Source: Rikenellaceae bacterium (GTDB taxonomy: Bacteria > Bacteroidota > Bacteroidia > Bacteroidales > Rikenellaceae). Taken from it: a stretch of DNA of 64,000 bases. A program made the position numbers and the translations under genes. The stretch is from contig SUZJ01000006.1 of the NCBI GenBank assembly GCA_015059945.1, positions 1 to 64,000 on the forward strand. The letters run 5' to 3'. Below, one piece after another: positions 22,360 to 29,331 of this stretch. The notes under the pieces are model-generated. The model did no database searches and had not been told where the DNA came from. It saw only the letters and a program-made list of their open reading frames with translations. Within the stretch, counting starts at the first letter, position 1. Every line of letters starts with the position of its first letter.

Positions 22360-22655
22360 CCTCCCCTAAGTTAACGTCAGTTTCGCCAATTGTAAAACAC
22401 TGACTATTAGGCAGAACCACCCTTCAAAGAGCAAGGCTCTTTGACCAAGTCCCCCTTTGTCAAAGGGGGATTTAGGGGGAATGTAAAAGTGTACTGGTCT
22501 GCGAAGCAGACTTGGGCTTTCGCAGAAAGCCTTAACGTGTGTTTGGCGAATTTGCGCACTTGAGATAGCGTTGATTAGCAGCAACTTGCTTTGCGCCAAA
22601 TTCGCGAAACTCACGTTAAGTTAGGGGAGGTGGCGCGAAGCGACGGAGGGGTCTG
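22360..22655. repeat. REP-like element copy 3, split by an insertion
   Basis: The palindrome CCTCCCCTAAGTTAGGGGAGG is broken after AAGTT: its left part is at 22360-22372 and its right part plus the TGGCGCGAAGCGACGGAGG tail is at 22618-22655. The intervening 245 bp are a MITE-like insertion. Confidence 0.85.
22373..22617. mobile_element. 245-bp MITE-like element with 5-bp target duplication
   Basis: Terminal inverted repeats: left AACGTCAGTTTCGCCAATT, right (complement) AACGTGAGTTTCGCGAATT, 17 of 19 identical. The 5-bp AAGTT is present on both sides (22368-22372 and 22618-22622) as target-site duplication. A third copy of the end sequence lies inside (22534-22557) and pairs with the right end. 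The interior has several perfect hairpins (22423-22443, 22450-22470, 22497-22511) and no open frame, so it is non-autonomous. Confidence 0.75.
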
Positions 22656-22656
22656 T

Positions 22657-22670
22657 CAATTTTCAATTTT
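22657..22670. repeat. Heptamer repeat, two CAATTTT units
   Basis: Two exact CAATTTT units directly after the REP-like element, followed by a diverged third. Bases 22089-22826 contain no gene: they hold the terminator, the orphan promoter box, the REP/MITE composite and the tRNA-Thr promoter. Confidence 0.6.
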
Positions 22671-22797
22671 CCATTTGTGTTGCCACGCCACGCAGTTTGT
22701 AGTTATTTGTGGGGCCTTTGGCGGGTGAATTTTGGAGTGGATAGAAACTTTTTTTGAAAAAATGGGCAAAAAAGTTGCAGAATAAAAAAACTTGCCG

Positions 22798-22805
22798 TAC
22801 TTTTG
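22798..22805 (+). promoter_or_regulatory. -7 promoter box of tRNA-Thr
   Basis: TACTTTTG, 22 nt before the tRNA, with TTG at 22775-22777 in the -33 region. Confidence 0.7.
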
Positions 22806-22826
22806 CCTCGCTTTTAGGAAGTAAAT

Positions 22827-22897
<71 letters not shown>

Positions 22898-22898
<1 letters not shown>

Positions 22899-23039
22899 CA
22901 AAGCAAACAATGAGAAGGTGAAACGAAAGTTTCACCTTTTTTTGTTGTGATGGGCTTGGGAGTTTACTCACAAAAGCCCATCGCAACAAAAAAGAAGAGG
23001 GCGACACTCGTTGTCGCCCTTACTCATTGTTTGCTTTGA
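22898..23039. repeat. 17-bp inverted repeat enclosing tRNA-Thr 3' flank hairpins
   Basis: TCAAAGCAAACAATGAG (22898-22914) and its exact complement (23023-23039) enclose three hairpins: the terminator, GATGGGCTT/AAGCCCATC (22949-22981) and GGGCGACA/TGTCGCCC (about 22999-23019). Confidence 0.85.
22915..22944 (+). terminator. Terminator of tRNA-Thr
   Basis: Stem AAGGTGAAAC/GTTTCACCTT with a GAAA loop, followed by TTTTTG. Confidence 0.9.
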
Positions 23040-23381
23040 AAGCGCCCCTGCGGCAGCAGTAGAGGAAAGACAAGCGTAGCGCAGTCAATCCTCGTTTGTC
23101 GCCCCTGCGGTAGCTGCAGAGGGAAAAGACACCATTTGGCGGCTTAATCCTAATCCTCGGCAGCGTCGTCGGGGGAATGGGGGTAAAGCCTATTTGTGGC
23201 CGATTGTGTGCCTAAGGGCGCGCCCACCCGCCCCGCTCGGACAGTGCCCCTCGCTCCCTATTTATCTTCCACCATCACTCCCTATGTCCATTCAATGGGG
23301 GCTTTCGCTTGGAGCTGATACAATTGCAGCACATTTATTGTATTTTTTTGGTCCAATTATTGGGTTGTTGGAAAATAGTGC
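23040..23381. other. Intergenic stretch without recognisable gene
   Basis: The region holds two diverged copies of GCCCCTGCGG-containing sequence (23043 and 23101) with TCAATCCTCG between them, which echo the tRNA-Thr T-arm. No convincing coding region; the only frame of 85 codons lacks codon bias and family resemblance. Confidence 0.5.
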
Positions 23382-23389
23382 TATATTTG
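23382..23389 (+). promoter_or_regulatory. -7 promoter box of gpx/ohrR-like operon
   Basis: TATATTTG with TTGTTG at 23364-23369 in the -33 region. The leader to the ATG at 23590 is about 195 nt and includes a heptamer array. Confidence 0.65.
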
Positions 23390-23540
23390 TTGTGCAAAAT
23401 AAAATTGCATACAACCAAAATTTGGCTAATGCAATAGTAGAAAACCAATAGGCGAAGGCTGAAAGTGCACGACAGACTATCGGTGACAAACTATCGGCGA
23501 CAGATGACCGAAAATTGAAAACCAATAGCCGATGACCTGC

Positions 23541-23582
23541 AACAGACAACAGATAACCGACAACCGATAACCGATAACGAAC
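23541..23582. repeat. Imperfect heptamer array (AACCGAT type) in gpx leader
   Basis: Six units in a row: AACAGAC, AACAGAT, AACCGAC, AACCGAT, AACCGAT, AACGAAC. It ends 7 bp before the start codon of the glutathione peroxidase gene. Confidence 0.75.
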
Positions 23583-23589
23583 AAAAGAG

Positions 23590-24069
23590 ATGACTATTTA
23601 CGATTTCAAGGTACGCAAGGCCGACGGGGCAGAGGTGTCGCTGGCCGACTACAAGGGCAAGGTGTTGCTGATTGTCAATACCGCCACGGGGTGCGGATTT
23701 ACGCCCCAATACAAGGGCTTGCAGGAGCTCTATGATAAATATGCCGGTCAGGGCTTTGAGGTGCTCGACTTCCCCTGCAATCAGTTTGGCAATCAGGCCC
23801 CCGGCACCGATGCCGAGATTGGCCAGTTCTGCGAGATTCGCTACAAGACCACCTTTCCGCGCTTTGTCAAGGTGGATGTCAATGGTCCACAGGCCGAGCC
23901 ACTTTTTACCTATCTGAAAAGCTGCAAGGGCTCGCTGCTGGGCAGCAAGATTAAGTGGAACTTCACCAAGTTCCTGGTGGCTCGTACTGGCGAGGTTGTT
24001 GCCCGCTACGGCTCTGCCACCAAGCCCGAAAAGATCGAGAACGATATCAAAAAACTGTTGGCCCAATGA
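23590..24069 (+). CDS. Glutathione peroxidase-family thiol peroxidase
   Basis: A 159-residue peroxidase of the GPx family that reduces H2O2 or organic hydroperoxides, most likely using thioredoxin rather than glutathione. The peroxidatic residue is C35 in NTATGCGFTPQY (Cys, not selenocysteine); the conserved FPCNQFGNQ block follows at 61-69, and KWNFTKFLV carries the catalytic Trp/Asn. C81 in QFCEIRY is the usual resolving cysteine of thioredoxin-dependent members. No signal peptide, so cytoplasmic. Its stop overlaps the start of the OhrR/MarR-type regulator by 4 bp, which points to a peroxide-responsive operon. Confidence 0.95.
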   Translation: MTIYDFKVRKADGAEVSLADYKGKVLLIVNTATGCGFTPQYKGLQELYDKYAGQGFEVLDFPCNQFGNQAPGTDAEIGQFCEIRYKTTFPRFVKVDVNGPQAEPLFTYLKSCKGSLLGSKIKWNFTKFLVARTGEVVARYGSATKPEKIENDIKKLLAQ

Positions 24070-24482
24070 TGCTCAAACTCGAAAATCAACTCTGCTTTCC
24101 CCTCTACGCTTGTGCCAAAGAGGTCGTAAGGCGCTATACTCCACTGCTGGCTCCGCTGGGGCTTACCTATACACAGTATATTGCAATGATGGTTATGTGG
24201 GAGCATAAGAGCCTGACGGTTAAGCGTCTGGGCGAACTGCTCTACCTCGACTCGGGCACCCTTACACCTATGCTCAAAAAGATGGAGCGTGCGGGGTGGG
24301 TTAGTCGCCAACGCTCGGCCACAGATGAGCGTGTGGTTGTGGTGTCGATTACCGAGTGTGGCGAGGCTCTGCGCGAGCGTGTAGCCGAGGTGCCTGCGCG
24401 TATGACCCAGTGCGTTGGCTTGGAGGCCGACGATGCTAAACAGCTCTACCAGCTGCTACATAAACTGCTCAAAACATTCTAA
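24066..24482 (+). CDS. MarR-family regulator of OhrR type
   Basis: A 138-residue winged-helix repressor. The N-terminus LENQLCFPLYACAKEV matches the OhrR signature, in which the cysteine (C10 here) senses organic hydroperoxides. The winged helix follows (LTVKRLGELLYLDSGTLTPMLKKMERAGWV, then RQRSATDERVVVVSITECG), including the conserved D-E-R of the wing. It overlaps the peroxidase gene by 4 bp, so it probably represses this operon and releases it on oxidation. ATG at 24066 or 24069 are both possible. A membrane protein gene follows after 1 bp. Confidence 0.9.
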   Translation: MMLKLENQLCFPLYACAKEVVRRYTPLLAPLGLTYTQYIAMMVMWEHKSLTVKRLGELLYLDSGTLTPMLKKMERAGWVSRQRSATDERVVVVSITECGEALRERVAEVPARMTQCVGLEADDAKQLYQLLHKLLKTF

Positions 24483-24483
24483 T

Positions 24484-24885
24484 ATGGGCATCAAACGCCG
24501 TTGTTTGTATCTGTTTGCGGCCCTGCTGTGGGGTGTTCCGGGGTTGATAATTACCGCCAAGGGGGTGGGGGCCTACGCCGACCAGCCGCGTGGTGACTTG
24601 TGGTGGTTGCTGCTCATAACGGCTGTGGTGCTTGTGGGCTTTTACTTTATGTTCCGCCGCATCGTGGGGCGCTATACGTCGAGGATTGCTGCACTGCCAG
24701 AGGATGGGCTCAAACTGTGGCACACCTTTCCCACGCGTGGATGGGTGTTGTTGGTCTTTATGATGAGCTTGGGTATGGCATTGAGGTTTGTGCCCGGGGT
24801 GCCTGCGGCATTTACGGCCTCGTTCTATTCGGGCCTGGGCCCTATGCTGCTGCTTTCGGCGGTGAGGTTTGCGGCTCGTAAGTAG
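24484..24885 (+). CDS. Integral membrane protein in peroxidase operon
   Basis: A 133-residue protein of unknown family with three or four hydrophobic segments: about 8-26 (YLFAALLWGVPGLIITAKG), 38-58 (WWLLLITAVVLVGFYFMF), 82-103 (GWVLLVFMMSLGMALRF) and 108-128. Positively charged loops (RRIVGRY) suggest the orientation. It starts 1 bp after the stop of the MarR-type regulator, so it belongs to the same operon and may be controlled by the same redox signal. No catalytic motif is seen. Confidence 0.75.
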   Translation: MGIKRRCLYLFAALLWGVPGLIITAKGVGAYADQPRGDLWWLLLITAVVLVGFYFMFRRIVGRYTSRIAALPEDGLKLWHTFPTRGWVLLVFMMSLGMALRFVPGVPAAFTASFYSGLGPMLLLSAVRFAARK

Positions 24886-24920
24886 TGGGATAGAGGCCGT
24901 AGGGGAGAGTACCAAAAAAC

Positions 24921-24957
24921 AAAAGCCACTCTGCGAGAGTGGCTTTATCGTTGTTTT
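24921..24957. terminator. Bidirectional terminator
   Basis: Stem AAAGCCACTCT/AGAGTGGCTTT with a GCG loop, between converging genes, with A-rich left and T-rich right sides. Confidence 0.85.
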
Positions 24958-25511
24958 TGTAGGTGTCGCATCTGATGGCCGAAGAAAGTGCGCTCGGCCA
25001 CGGGCTCAAAGCCGCTGGCGAGGTAGAGCCTCTCGGCAGCGGGGTTTTGCACGTCTACAATCAGCCCCACGCGCTCGGCTCCCTCGGCAAATGCTCGCTT
25101 GCAGAAGGCCTCGATTAGAGCAGCGCCTACGCCCAGGCCGCGATAGTGGGGCAGGGTGGCCAACGAGTCGAGGTAGTACTCTCCCGCCTCGGTTTCGTCT
25201 ACAATGGTGGGCACGCGCCCTGTGCGCTGGCGGATTATGGCGAGGGTGCCTTGTCGCAACTCTTGCAACTGTGCTCCGTTGTAGCCCACCACGGCTCCTG
25301 CCACCTGACCATCGCACTCGGCAATGAGTGCATTTTGCCAGCTGTACTGCGTGGCTTCTGAGTGGGCGATTTCGGTCAGCACGGCGAGATAGTCGTCTCC
25401 GCAATAGTTGCATAGTGCCCCTGTGTCGCCTATGGCCATCGCCACGGCTTGTGCTATTGTGTGGGCATCGTGTGGTTGTGCGTGTCGGATTGTTATTGTG
25501 TGGTTGTTCAT
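24945..25511 (-). CDS. GNAT family N-acetyltransferase
   Basis: A 188-residue acetyltransferase. The acetyl-CoA-binding motif reads LPHYRGLGVGAALIEAF (about residues 125-141), followed by AERVGLIVDVQNPAAERLYLASGFEP, which is the classic GNAT C-terminal half. The N-terminus TITIRHAQPHDAHTIAQAVA is the typical first strand and helix. The ATG at 25511 is preferred over an upstream codon because a promoter box TACCTTTG ends only 5 nt before it, which would make the mRNA almost leaderless. The substrate is unknown. The gene converges on the peroxidase operon. Confidence 0.88.
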   Translation of the reverse strand: MNNHTITIRHAQPHDAHTIAQAVAMAIGDTGALCNYCGDDYLAVLTEIAHSEATQYSWQNALIAECDGQVAGAVVGYNGAQLQELRQGTLAIIRQRTGRVPTIVDETEAGEYYLDSLATLPHYRGLGVGAALIEAFCKRAFAEGAERVGLIVDVQNPAAERLYLASGFEPVAERTFFGHQMRHLQKQR

Positions 25512-25516
25512 AGGAG

Positions 25517-25524
25517 CAAAGGTA
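25517..25524 (-). promoter_or_regulatory. -7 promoter box of GNAT gene, near-leaderless
   Basis: TACCTTTG on the minus strand, ending 5 nt before the ATG at 25511, so the predicted leader is only a few nucleotides. Confidence 0.6.
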
Positions 25525-25563
25525 GTGAATTTTTCCAAATGAGCCGCGAGGCGGTGTTGTTGG

Positions 25564-25707
25564 ACGGATTACTGCGCCTGCCGATGGCAGGCTTGTGATC
25601 CGTAGGTCGCCAAGGCAAAGCAAAAATGCAAATCCGTATTCGGTACGGCTACATTTGTTTTAGAACGGATTACTGCACTACGCTGCGCTCCATTTGTGAT
25701 CCGTAGG
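25564..25707. repeat. Two 43-bp direct repeats with hairpin ends
   Basis: ACGGATTACTGC..TTGTGATCCGTAGG occurs at 25564-25606 and 25665-25707; each copy can fold on ACGGAT/ATCCGT. The inner sequence differs (GCCTGCCGATGGCAGGC in the first). Together with the tRNA-Val palindrome they fill the gap 25525-25849, which has no gene. Confidence 0.75.
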
Positions 25708-25720
25708 GTGGGGAGGCATC

Positions 25721-25848
25721 AAAGATTCAAGAGCCGTACTGCTACGCAGTAGCGACGCTTTTTTGTTTATATAGTGCCTTCCGAGCAAGCTCGTAGCACC
25801 ATATAAACAAAAAACCGAAACACTCTGTGTTTCGGCTCTTGAATCTTT
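25721..25848. repeat. Nested palindrome at the tRNA-Val 3' flank
   Basis: The outer 16-bp arms AAAGATTCAAGAGCCG (25721-25736) and CGGCTCTTGAATCTTT (25833-25848) are exact complements. Inside, 25759-25814 folds on TTTTTTGTTTATAT/ATATAAACAAAAAA and then GTGC/GCAC and CGAGC/GCTCG, next to the terminator hairpin. Confidence 0.85.
25807..25835 (-). terminator. Terminator of tRNA-Val
   Basis: Perfect 9-bp stem CCGAAACAC/GTGTTTCGG with a 3-nt loop; the minus strand continues TTTTTTGTTT. Confidence 0.9.
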
Positions 25849-25849
25849 G

Positions 25850-25924
25850 TGGGAGTTGACGGATTCGAACCGCCGACCCTCTGCTTGTAAGGCAGATGCT
25901 CTGAACCAGCTGAGCTAAACTCCC
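25850..25924 (-). tRNA. tRNA-Val (TAC)
   Basis: A 75-nt cloverleaf on the minus strand: acceptor GGGAGTT/AACTCCC, anticodon stem CTGC with loop CTTACAA (anticodon TAC), T-arm with GTTCGAATC. CCA is not encoded. A promoter box TACCTTTG is at 25972-25965 and a terminator follows directly. Confidence 0.95.
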
Positions 25925-25964
25925 AAACTCTTTAAGAGTTGCACTACCGTTTGGTTTTGCGATG

Positions 25965-25972
25965 CAAAGGTA
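25965..25972 (-). promoter_or_regulatory. -7 promoter box of tRNA-Val
   Basis: TACCTTTG on the minus strand, about 40 nt upstream of the mature 5' end. Confidence 0.55.
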
Positions 25973-26158
25973 AGCCAAAAAATCATTCCTGCAAATTTTT
26001 GGAGCAAAAAAATCGAAAATTTTTTAATTTTTTTTGCCCGTTTTTCTGCCCTATTTCTCAATGTGTTGATGGCCAGTGGTTTGTGATTTGGCGGCTGTGG
26101 GGCATTTTTTTGTCCCTCGGTCTGCGGGTGGGCATTTTGTCATTTGGGCAATTATGGC

Positions 26159-26166
26159 TATATTTG
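26159..26166 (+). promoter_or_regulatory. -7 promoter box of thioesterase gene
   Basis: TATATTTG with TTTTGTCA near 26133-26140 as the -33 region, 48 nt before the ATG. Confidence 0.65.
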
Positions 26167-26213
26167 TGGTTGCAGAAACGATTTGTCTAACCAAACACTT
26201 ACAAATAACGACT

Positions 26214-26591
26214 ATGACGATAGAGATTGGTATACGCCACACTAGCCGAGTGGTGGTTGATAGCAGCAATGTAGCCAGTGCAGTGGGCTCGGGTGGGCTC
26301 GATGTTTTTGCCACCCCTTCGATGGTTGCCCTGATGGAGAATGCGGCAATGACCGCTGTGGCACCCTTCCTCGAGGAGGGCCAGACCACCGTTGGCGGCC
26401 ATATCAACACCAGCCACCTTGCACCTTCGCCTGTGGGGGCAACTATCGAGGCCGAGGCTGTGGTTACGGCCGTCGAGGGGCGCAAGATTGAGTTTGCGGT
26501 CGAGGCTCGCTGCGATGGCAAGGTTATCGGCAACGGTACCCACCTGAGGTTTGTGGTCGATGCCGCCAAATTTATGAGCAAACTGCTCTAA
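26214..26591 (+). CDS. Hotdog-fold thioesterase, FlK-like
   Basis: A 125-residue acyl-CoA thioesterase-like protein. The blocks FATPSMVALMENAAMTAVAPFL (about 34-55), TTVGGHINTSHLAPSPVGATIEAEAVV (60-86) and FAVEARCDGKVIGNGTHLRFVV (93-115) match the FlK-like hotdog family, with T36, E43 and H64/H69 as candidate catalytic residues. It is a complete single hotdog domain and would work as a dimer in the cytoplasm. It stands alone between its own promoter and a strong bidirectional terminator. The natural acyl substrate is unknown. Confidence 0.85.
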   Translation: MTIEIGIRHTSRVVVDSSNVASAVGSGGLDVFATPSMVALMENAAMTAVAPFLEEGQTTVGGHINTSHLAPSPVGATIEAEAVVTAVEGRKIEFAVEARCDGKVIGNGTHLRFVVDAAKFMSKLL

Positions 26592-26610
26592 GGGTCTATG
26601 GCCATAATAC

Positions 26611-26648
26611 AAAAACACCTTCACGTTGTGCAGTGAAGGTGTTTTTTT
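26611..26648. terminator. Bidirectional terminator
   Basis: Stem AAAAACACCTTCAC/GTGAAGGTGTTTTT with T-runs in both directions, between the converging thioesterase and YeiH genes. Confidence 0.92.
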
Positions 26649-26656
26649 GTTGCGTC

Positions 26657-27586
26657 TTATGCCATAACCACCAGCAGGGTGGTGAGCGAGATTATTGCCC
26701 AGAGCACTACGCCCAGTATGAGCGGCTTGGCTCCCACCTTTTTGATTGAGGCCACCGACAGACCGCAGCCAATCAGAAAGAGCGTTACGCTCAGTGCCTT
26801 CTTCGAGAGCATAACTATTGTGGCGGTAACCTGCTGGGGAATATTTAGATAGGTATTCAGCAGCATTGCCCCTATGAACATAAATATAAACCAGGGAATT
26901 GCAATCTTCTTGCCCTTCGAGCGGAACGCCACAATTGAGGCCAGCGCAAGTGGGAATATCCACAGTGCGCGGGTGAGCTTGATGGTCGTGGCCACCTGCA
27001 ACGCCTCGGCTCCGTAGGCGGCTCCTGCACCCACTACCGAGCTGGTGTCGTGAATGGCAATGGCGGCCCAAGTGCCAAACTGCTGCTCGGTGAGCCCCAA
27101 TGCGTGGCCTATGGGCGGAAAGATAAAAAGCGCAATGGCGTTGAGTATAAAAATAGTAGCCAGTGCAAGCGAGGTGTCGTTCTCGTCGGCATCGATGATG
27201 GGCGAAACGGCAGCAATGGCGCTACCACCGCAAATGGCTGTACCCGAGGCTATCAGATAGGCATTCTTGGGGTTTACTTTCAGCACTCGGCCCAACACTA
27301 CGCCCAGTATCATCACCCCCACAACCGACACGATTGTAAAGAGCATACCCTCGCGCCCGGCTGCGAGCGAGGCGTGTAGGTTCATACCGAAACCGAGCCC
27401 CACCACGGCAGCTTGGAGCAGGTATTTCGACACTTTCTTGTTGGCCTTGGGGTAGGGGGCTCCGATTGTGAGGGCCAGAGCAATGCCCATAAATAGTGCC
27501 ACTGCGGGCGATACCCATAGCGACCCTATGGCGGCGAGCCAGTAGAGCGCCGTGCGAGCCACCTCGACTGTACGATTGCTTTTCAT
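26657..27586 (-). CDS. YeiH/UPF0324 family transporter (putative sulfate exporter)
   Basis: A 309-residue polytopic membrane protein with about ten hydrophobic segments. Signature blocks of the YeiH (PSE, putative sulfate exporter) family are GLGFGMNLHASL, ASGTAICGGSAIAAVSPII (about 110-128), TIFILNAIALFIFPPIGH and WAAIAIHDTSSVVGAG. The ATG at 27586 is chosen because a promoter box lies 37 nt upstream and the sequence before it has no family resemblance. The transported ion is not known with certainty; the sulfate label is historical. It is monocistronic. Confidence 0.9.
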   Translation of the reverse strand: MKSNRTVEVARTALYWLAAIGSLWVSPAVALFMGIALALTIGAPYPKANKKVSKYLLQAAVVGLGFGMNLHASLAAGREGMLFTIVSVVGVMILGVVLGRVLKVNPKNAYLIASGTAICGGSAIAAVSPIIDADENDTSLALATIFILNAIALFIFPPIGHALGLTEQQFGTWAAIAIHDTSSVVGAGAAYGAEALQVATTIKLTRALWIFPLALASIVAFRSKGKKIAIPWFIFMFIGAMLLNTYLNIPQQVTATIVMLSKKALSVTLFLIGCGLSVASIKKVGAKPLILGVVLWAIISLTTLLVVMA

Positions 27587-27622
27587 ATTGTATAAGTTTG
27601 CTTCGTGGTTGTTTTGTTGCCA

Positions 27623-27630
27623 CAAAGGTA
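27623..27630 (-). promoter_or_regulatory. -7 promoter box of YeiH gene
   Basis: TACCTTTG on the minus strand, 37 nt before the ATG at 27586. Confidence 0.65.
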
Positions 27631-27747
27631 GTCATTTGTGGCCAAACGAGCAAAATTTGGTACACCCCATTCACACACAACAAGGGCGGCCCCTCCCGTT
27701 GCGAAAGGATGCCGCCCAGCATAACCGGCACACTGTGCCAGTCGTCG

Positions 27748-28305
27748 TTAGAATCTCCAGCCTGCCGTAATCTGCAACATACCCGAGTATACATCTTTGG
27801 TAGTTGTCGCCAGGGGCGAAAGACCATAGGAGTAGCGACCTTCGAGTACCATACCGAAGTCGAAATCGTAGGCCATACCCGCAATCAGCTGGATGTTGAA
27901 GCGGTTGAATTCGCCATCGATGTTGAAACTGTCGTTGTCGCTCTTGATGCCCGAGTGAATAAGGTAGTCAAACTCGGCACCCATCTGGAGGTTCAGACCG
28001 TCGATAACGTAGTATTTGCCTACTACGGGCATCGACAGGTAGTTGAGGCGAACTTTCGAGTCAAACTCGTCGTTCATCTTGAAGCCCTGCATCGAGAAGA
28101 GCAGATCGGCCTCTACGACAAACCAGTTGCACGCCACGCTCTCGAAGAAAAGACCTGCCGTTACGCCTTCCCTCACCTGTGTGTCACGCACGCCGTTGAT
28201 GGTTGCGAAGGTGGCACCCACTTTGGGACCCCACGCCCAGCCTTGTGCGTTTGCTGCTCCGGCAATCGTTAGTGCCGCAGCACAAAGAAGTAAAAACTTT
28301 TTCAT
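27748..28305 (-). CDS. Outer membrane beta-barrel protein
   Basis: A 185-residue protein with a Sec signal peptide (MKKFLLLCAAALTIAGAANAQ, cleavage after ANA-Q) and a small porin-like barrel of the OMP_b-brl family that is abundant in Bacteroidota. Features are WGPKVGATFATINGV at the N-terminus, alternating beta strands such as LNYLSMPVVGKYYVI and MVLEGRYSYGLSPLA, and a C-terminal aromatic ITAGWRF typical of barrels recognised by BamA. The ATG at 28305 starts the signal peptide. It is upstream of YeiH on the same strand but separated by that gene's promoter. Function unknown. Confidence 0.88.
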   Translation of the reverse strand: MKKFLLLCAAALTIAGAANAQGWAWGPKVGATFATINGVRDTQVREGVTAGLFFESVACNWFVVEADLLFSMQGFKMNDEFDSKVRLNYLSMPVVGKYYVIDGLNLQMGAEFDYLIHSGIKSDNDSFNIDGEFNRFNIQLIAGMAYDFDFGMVLEGRYSYGLSPLATTTKDVYSGMLQITAGWRF

Positions 28306-28464
28306 AACCTTTTTTGTTGGTGTTTTTAATGGTTGGTTAAACTTTTGTTGCCGTCGACAACGATTGCTGACAAACACAAGCGTTGGTAATCGACTCGCCC
28401 TGTCAATTGGCAAATCGAGTGCCAAAAACTGAGCAGAGGTGGCAAAAATCTCGATACTATTTGC

Positions 28465-28472
28465 TATCTTTG
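28465..28472 (+). promoter_or_regulatory. -7 promoter box of prmC, near-leaderless
   Basis: TATCTTTG, 7 nt before the ATG at 28480; the leader would be only a few nucleotides. Confidence 0.65.
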
Positions 28473-28479
28473 TCGTGCT

Positions 28480-29331
28480 ATGACACGTCAAGTTATCTAT
28501 TATAAGCTATTTGCCGCCCTGCGCACGCTCTATACTGCCGACGAGGCGGCTGCTATTGCCGAGCGCTACTGCCAGGATGTGGCAGGCTTTGGCCGCTTCG
28601 ACCTGAGCCTTAACCCCTCGGTCGATGTCGATGATATATCGGAGGTGGGCTTCGAGGGCGACCTGGCCCGCCTTGCTGCAGGCGAGCCTGTGCAGTATGT
28701 CATCGGTTGGACCGATTTCTGCGACTTGCGCTTGTGGGTGCGCCCGGGTGTGCTTATCCCCAGGCCCGAGACCGAGGAGCTGGTGGCTATGATTGTGGCC
28801 GATAACGAGCTCGCCGAGCCCCGAATATTGGATATCGGTACGGGTAGCGGTGCTATTGCCGTTTCGCTGGCCCACAAGATTAGGGGAGCGCGTGTCGAGG
28901 CTATGGACATCTCGACCGAGGCACTCGAAGTGGCTCACTTTAATGCCCGCTCGCACGGGCTGAATGTTGAGTTGTTCCAAGATGATGTGTTTGAGTTTGA
29001 GCCCGAGCCCGAGCCCGAGAGCCTCGATGTGGTGGTGTCTAATCCCCCCTATATTCCCGCATCGGAGAGTGCCCAGATGTGGACCAATGTGGTAGACTAC
29101 GAGCCCTCAATGGCGCTCTTTGTGCCCGATGATAAACCAATAGTGTTCTACGAACGCATAGCCGATGTGGCCTCGGTGGCCCTTGTTAGCGGCGGTAGAT
29201 TGTACTTCGAGGTTCACGAAAACTTTGCCCCCCAGGTGGCCGAGGCGGTGCGCCAGAGGGGCTTTGTGGATGTAGAGGTGGTGGCCGATATCAACTCCAA
29301 ACCCCGTATGCTCCGATGCCGAAAAGCCTAA
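28480..29331 (+). CDS. prmC: Release factor glutamine methyltransferase PrmC
   Basis: A 283-residue SAM-dependent enzyme that methylates the GGQ glutamine of peptide release factors RF1 and RF2. The family-specific N-terminal part ends in VQYVIGWTDFCDLRLWVRPGVLIPRPETEELV (the PRPETE block), the SAM motif is ILDIGTGSGAIAVSLA (about 110-125), and the catalytic NPPY motif is in VVSNPPYIP (about 187-195). The last codons overlap the start of recX by 16 bp, so both are co-transcribed from a promoter whose box is only 7 nt upstream of the start codon. Confidence 0.95.
   Translation: MTRQVIYYKLFAALRTLYTADEAAAIAERYCQDVAGFGRFDLSLNPSVDVDDISEVGFEGDLARLAAGEPVQYVIGWTDFCDLRLWVRPGVLIPRPETEELVAMIVADNELAEPRILDIGTGSGAIAVSLAHKIRGARVEAMDISTEALEVAHFNARSHGLNVELFQDDVFEFEPEPEPESLDVVVSNPPYIPASESAQMWTNVVDYEPSMALFVPDDKPIVFYERIADVASVALVSGGRLYFEVHENFAPQVAEAVRQRGFVDVEVVADINSKPRMLRCRKA

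Noticed and set aside
23194-23451. 85-codon plus-strand frame between tRNA-Thr and gpx
   Set aside because: It spans the likely promoter of gpx, lacks codon bias and has an improbable Pro/Leu-rich start.
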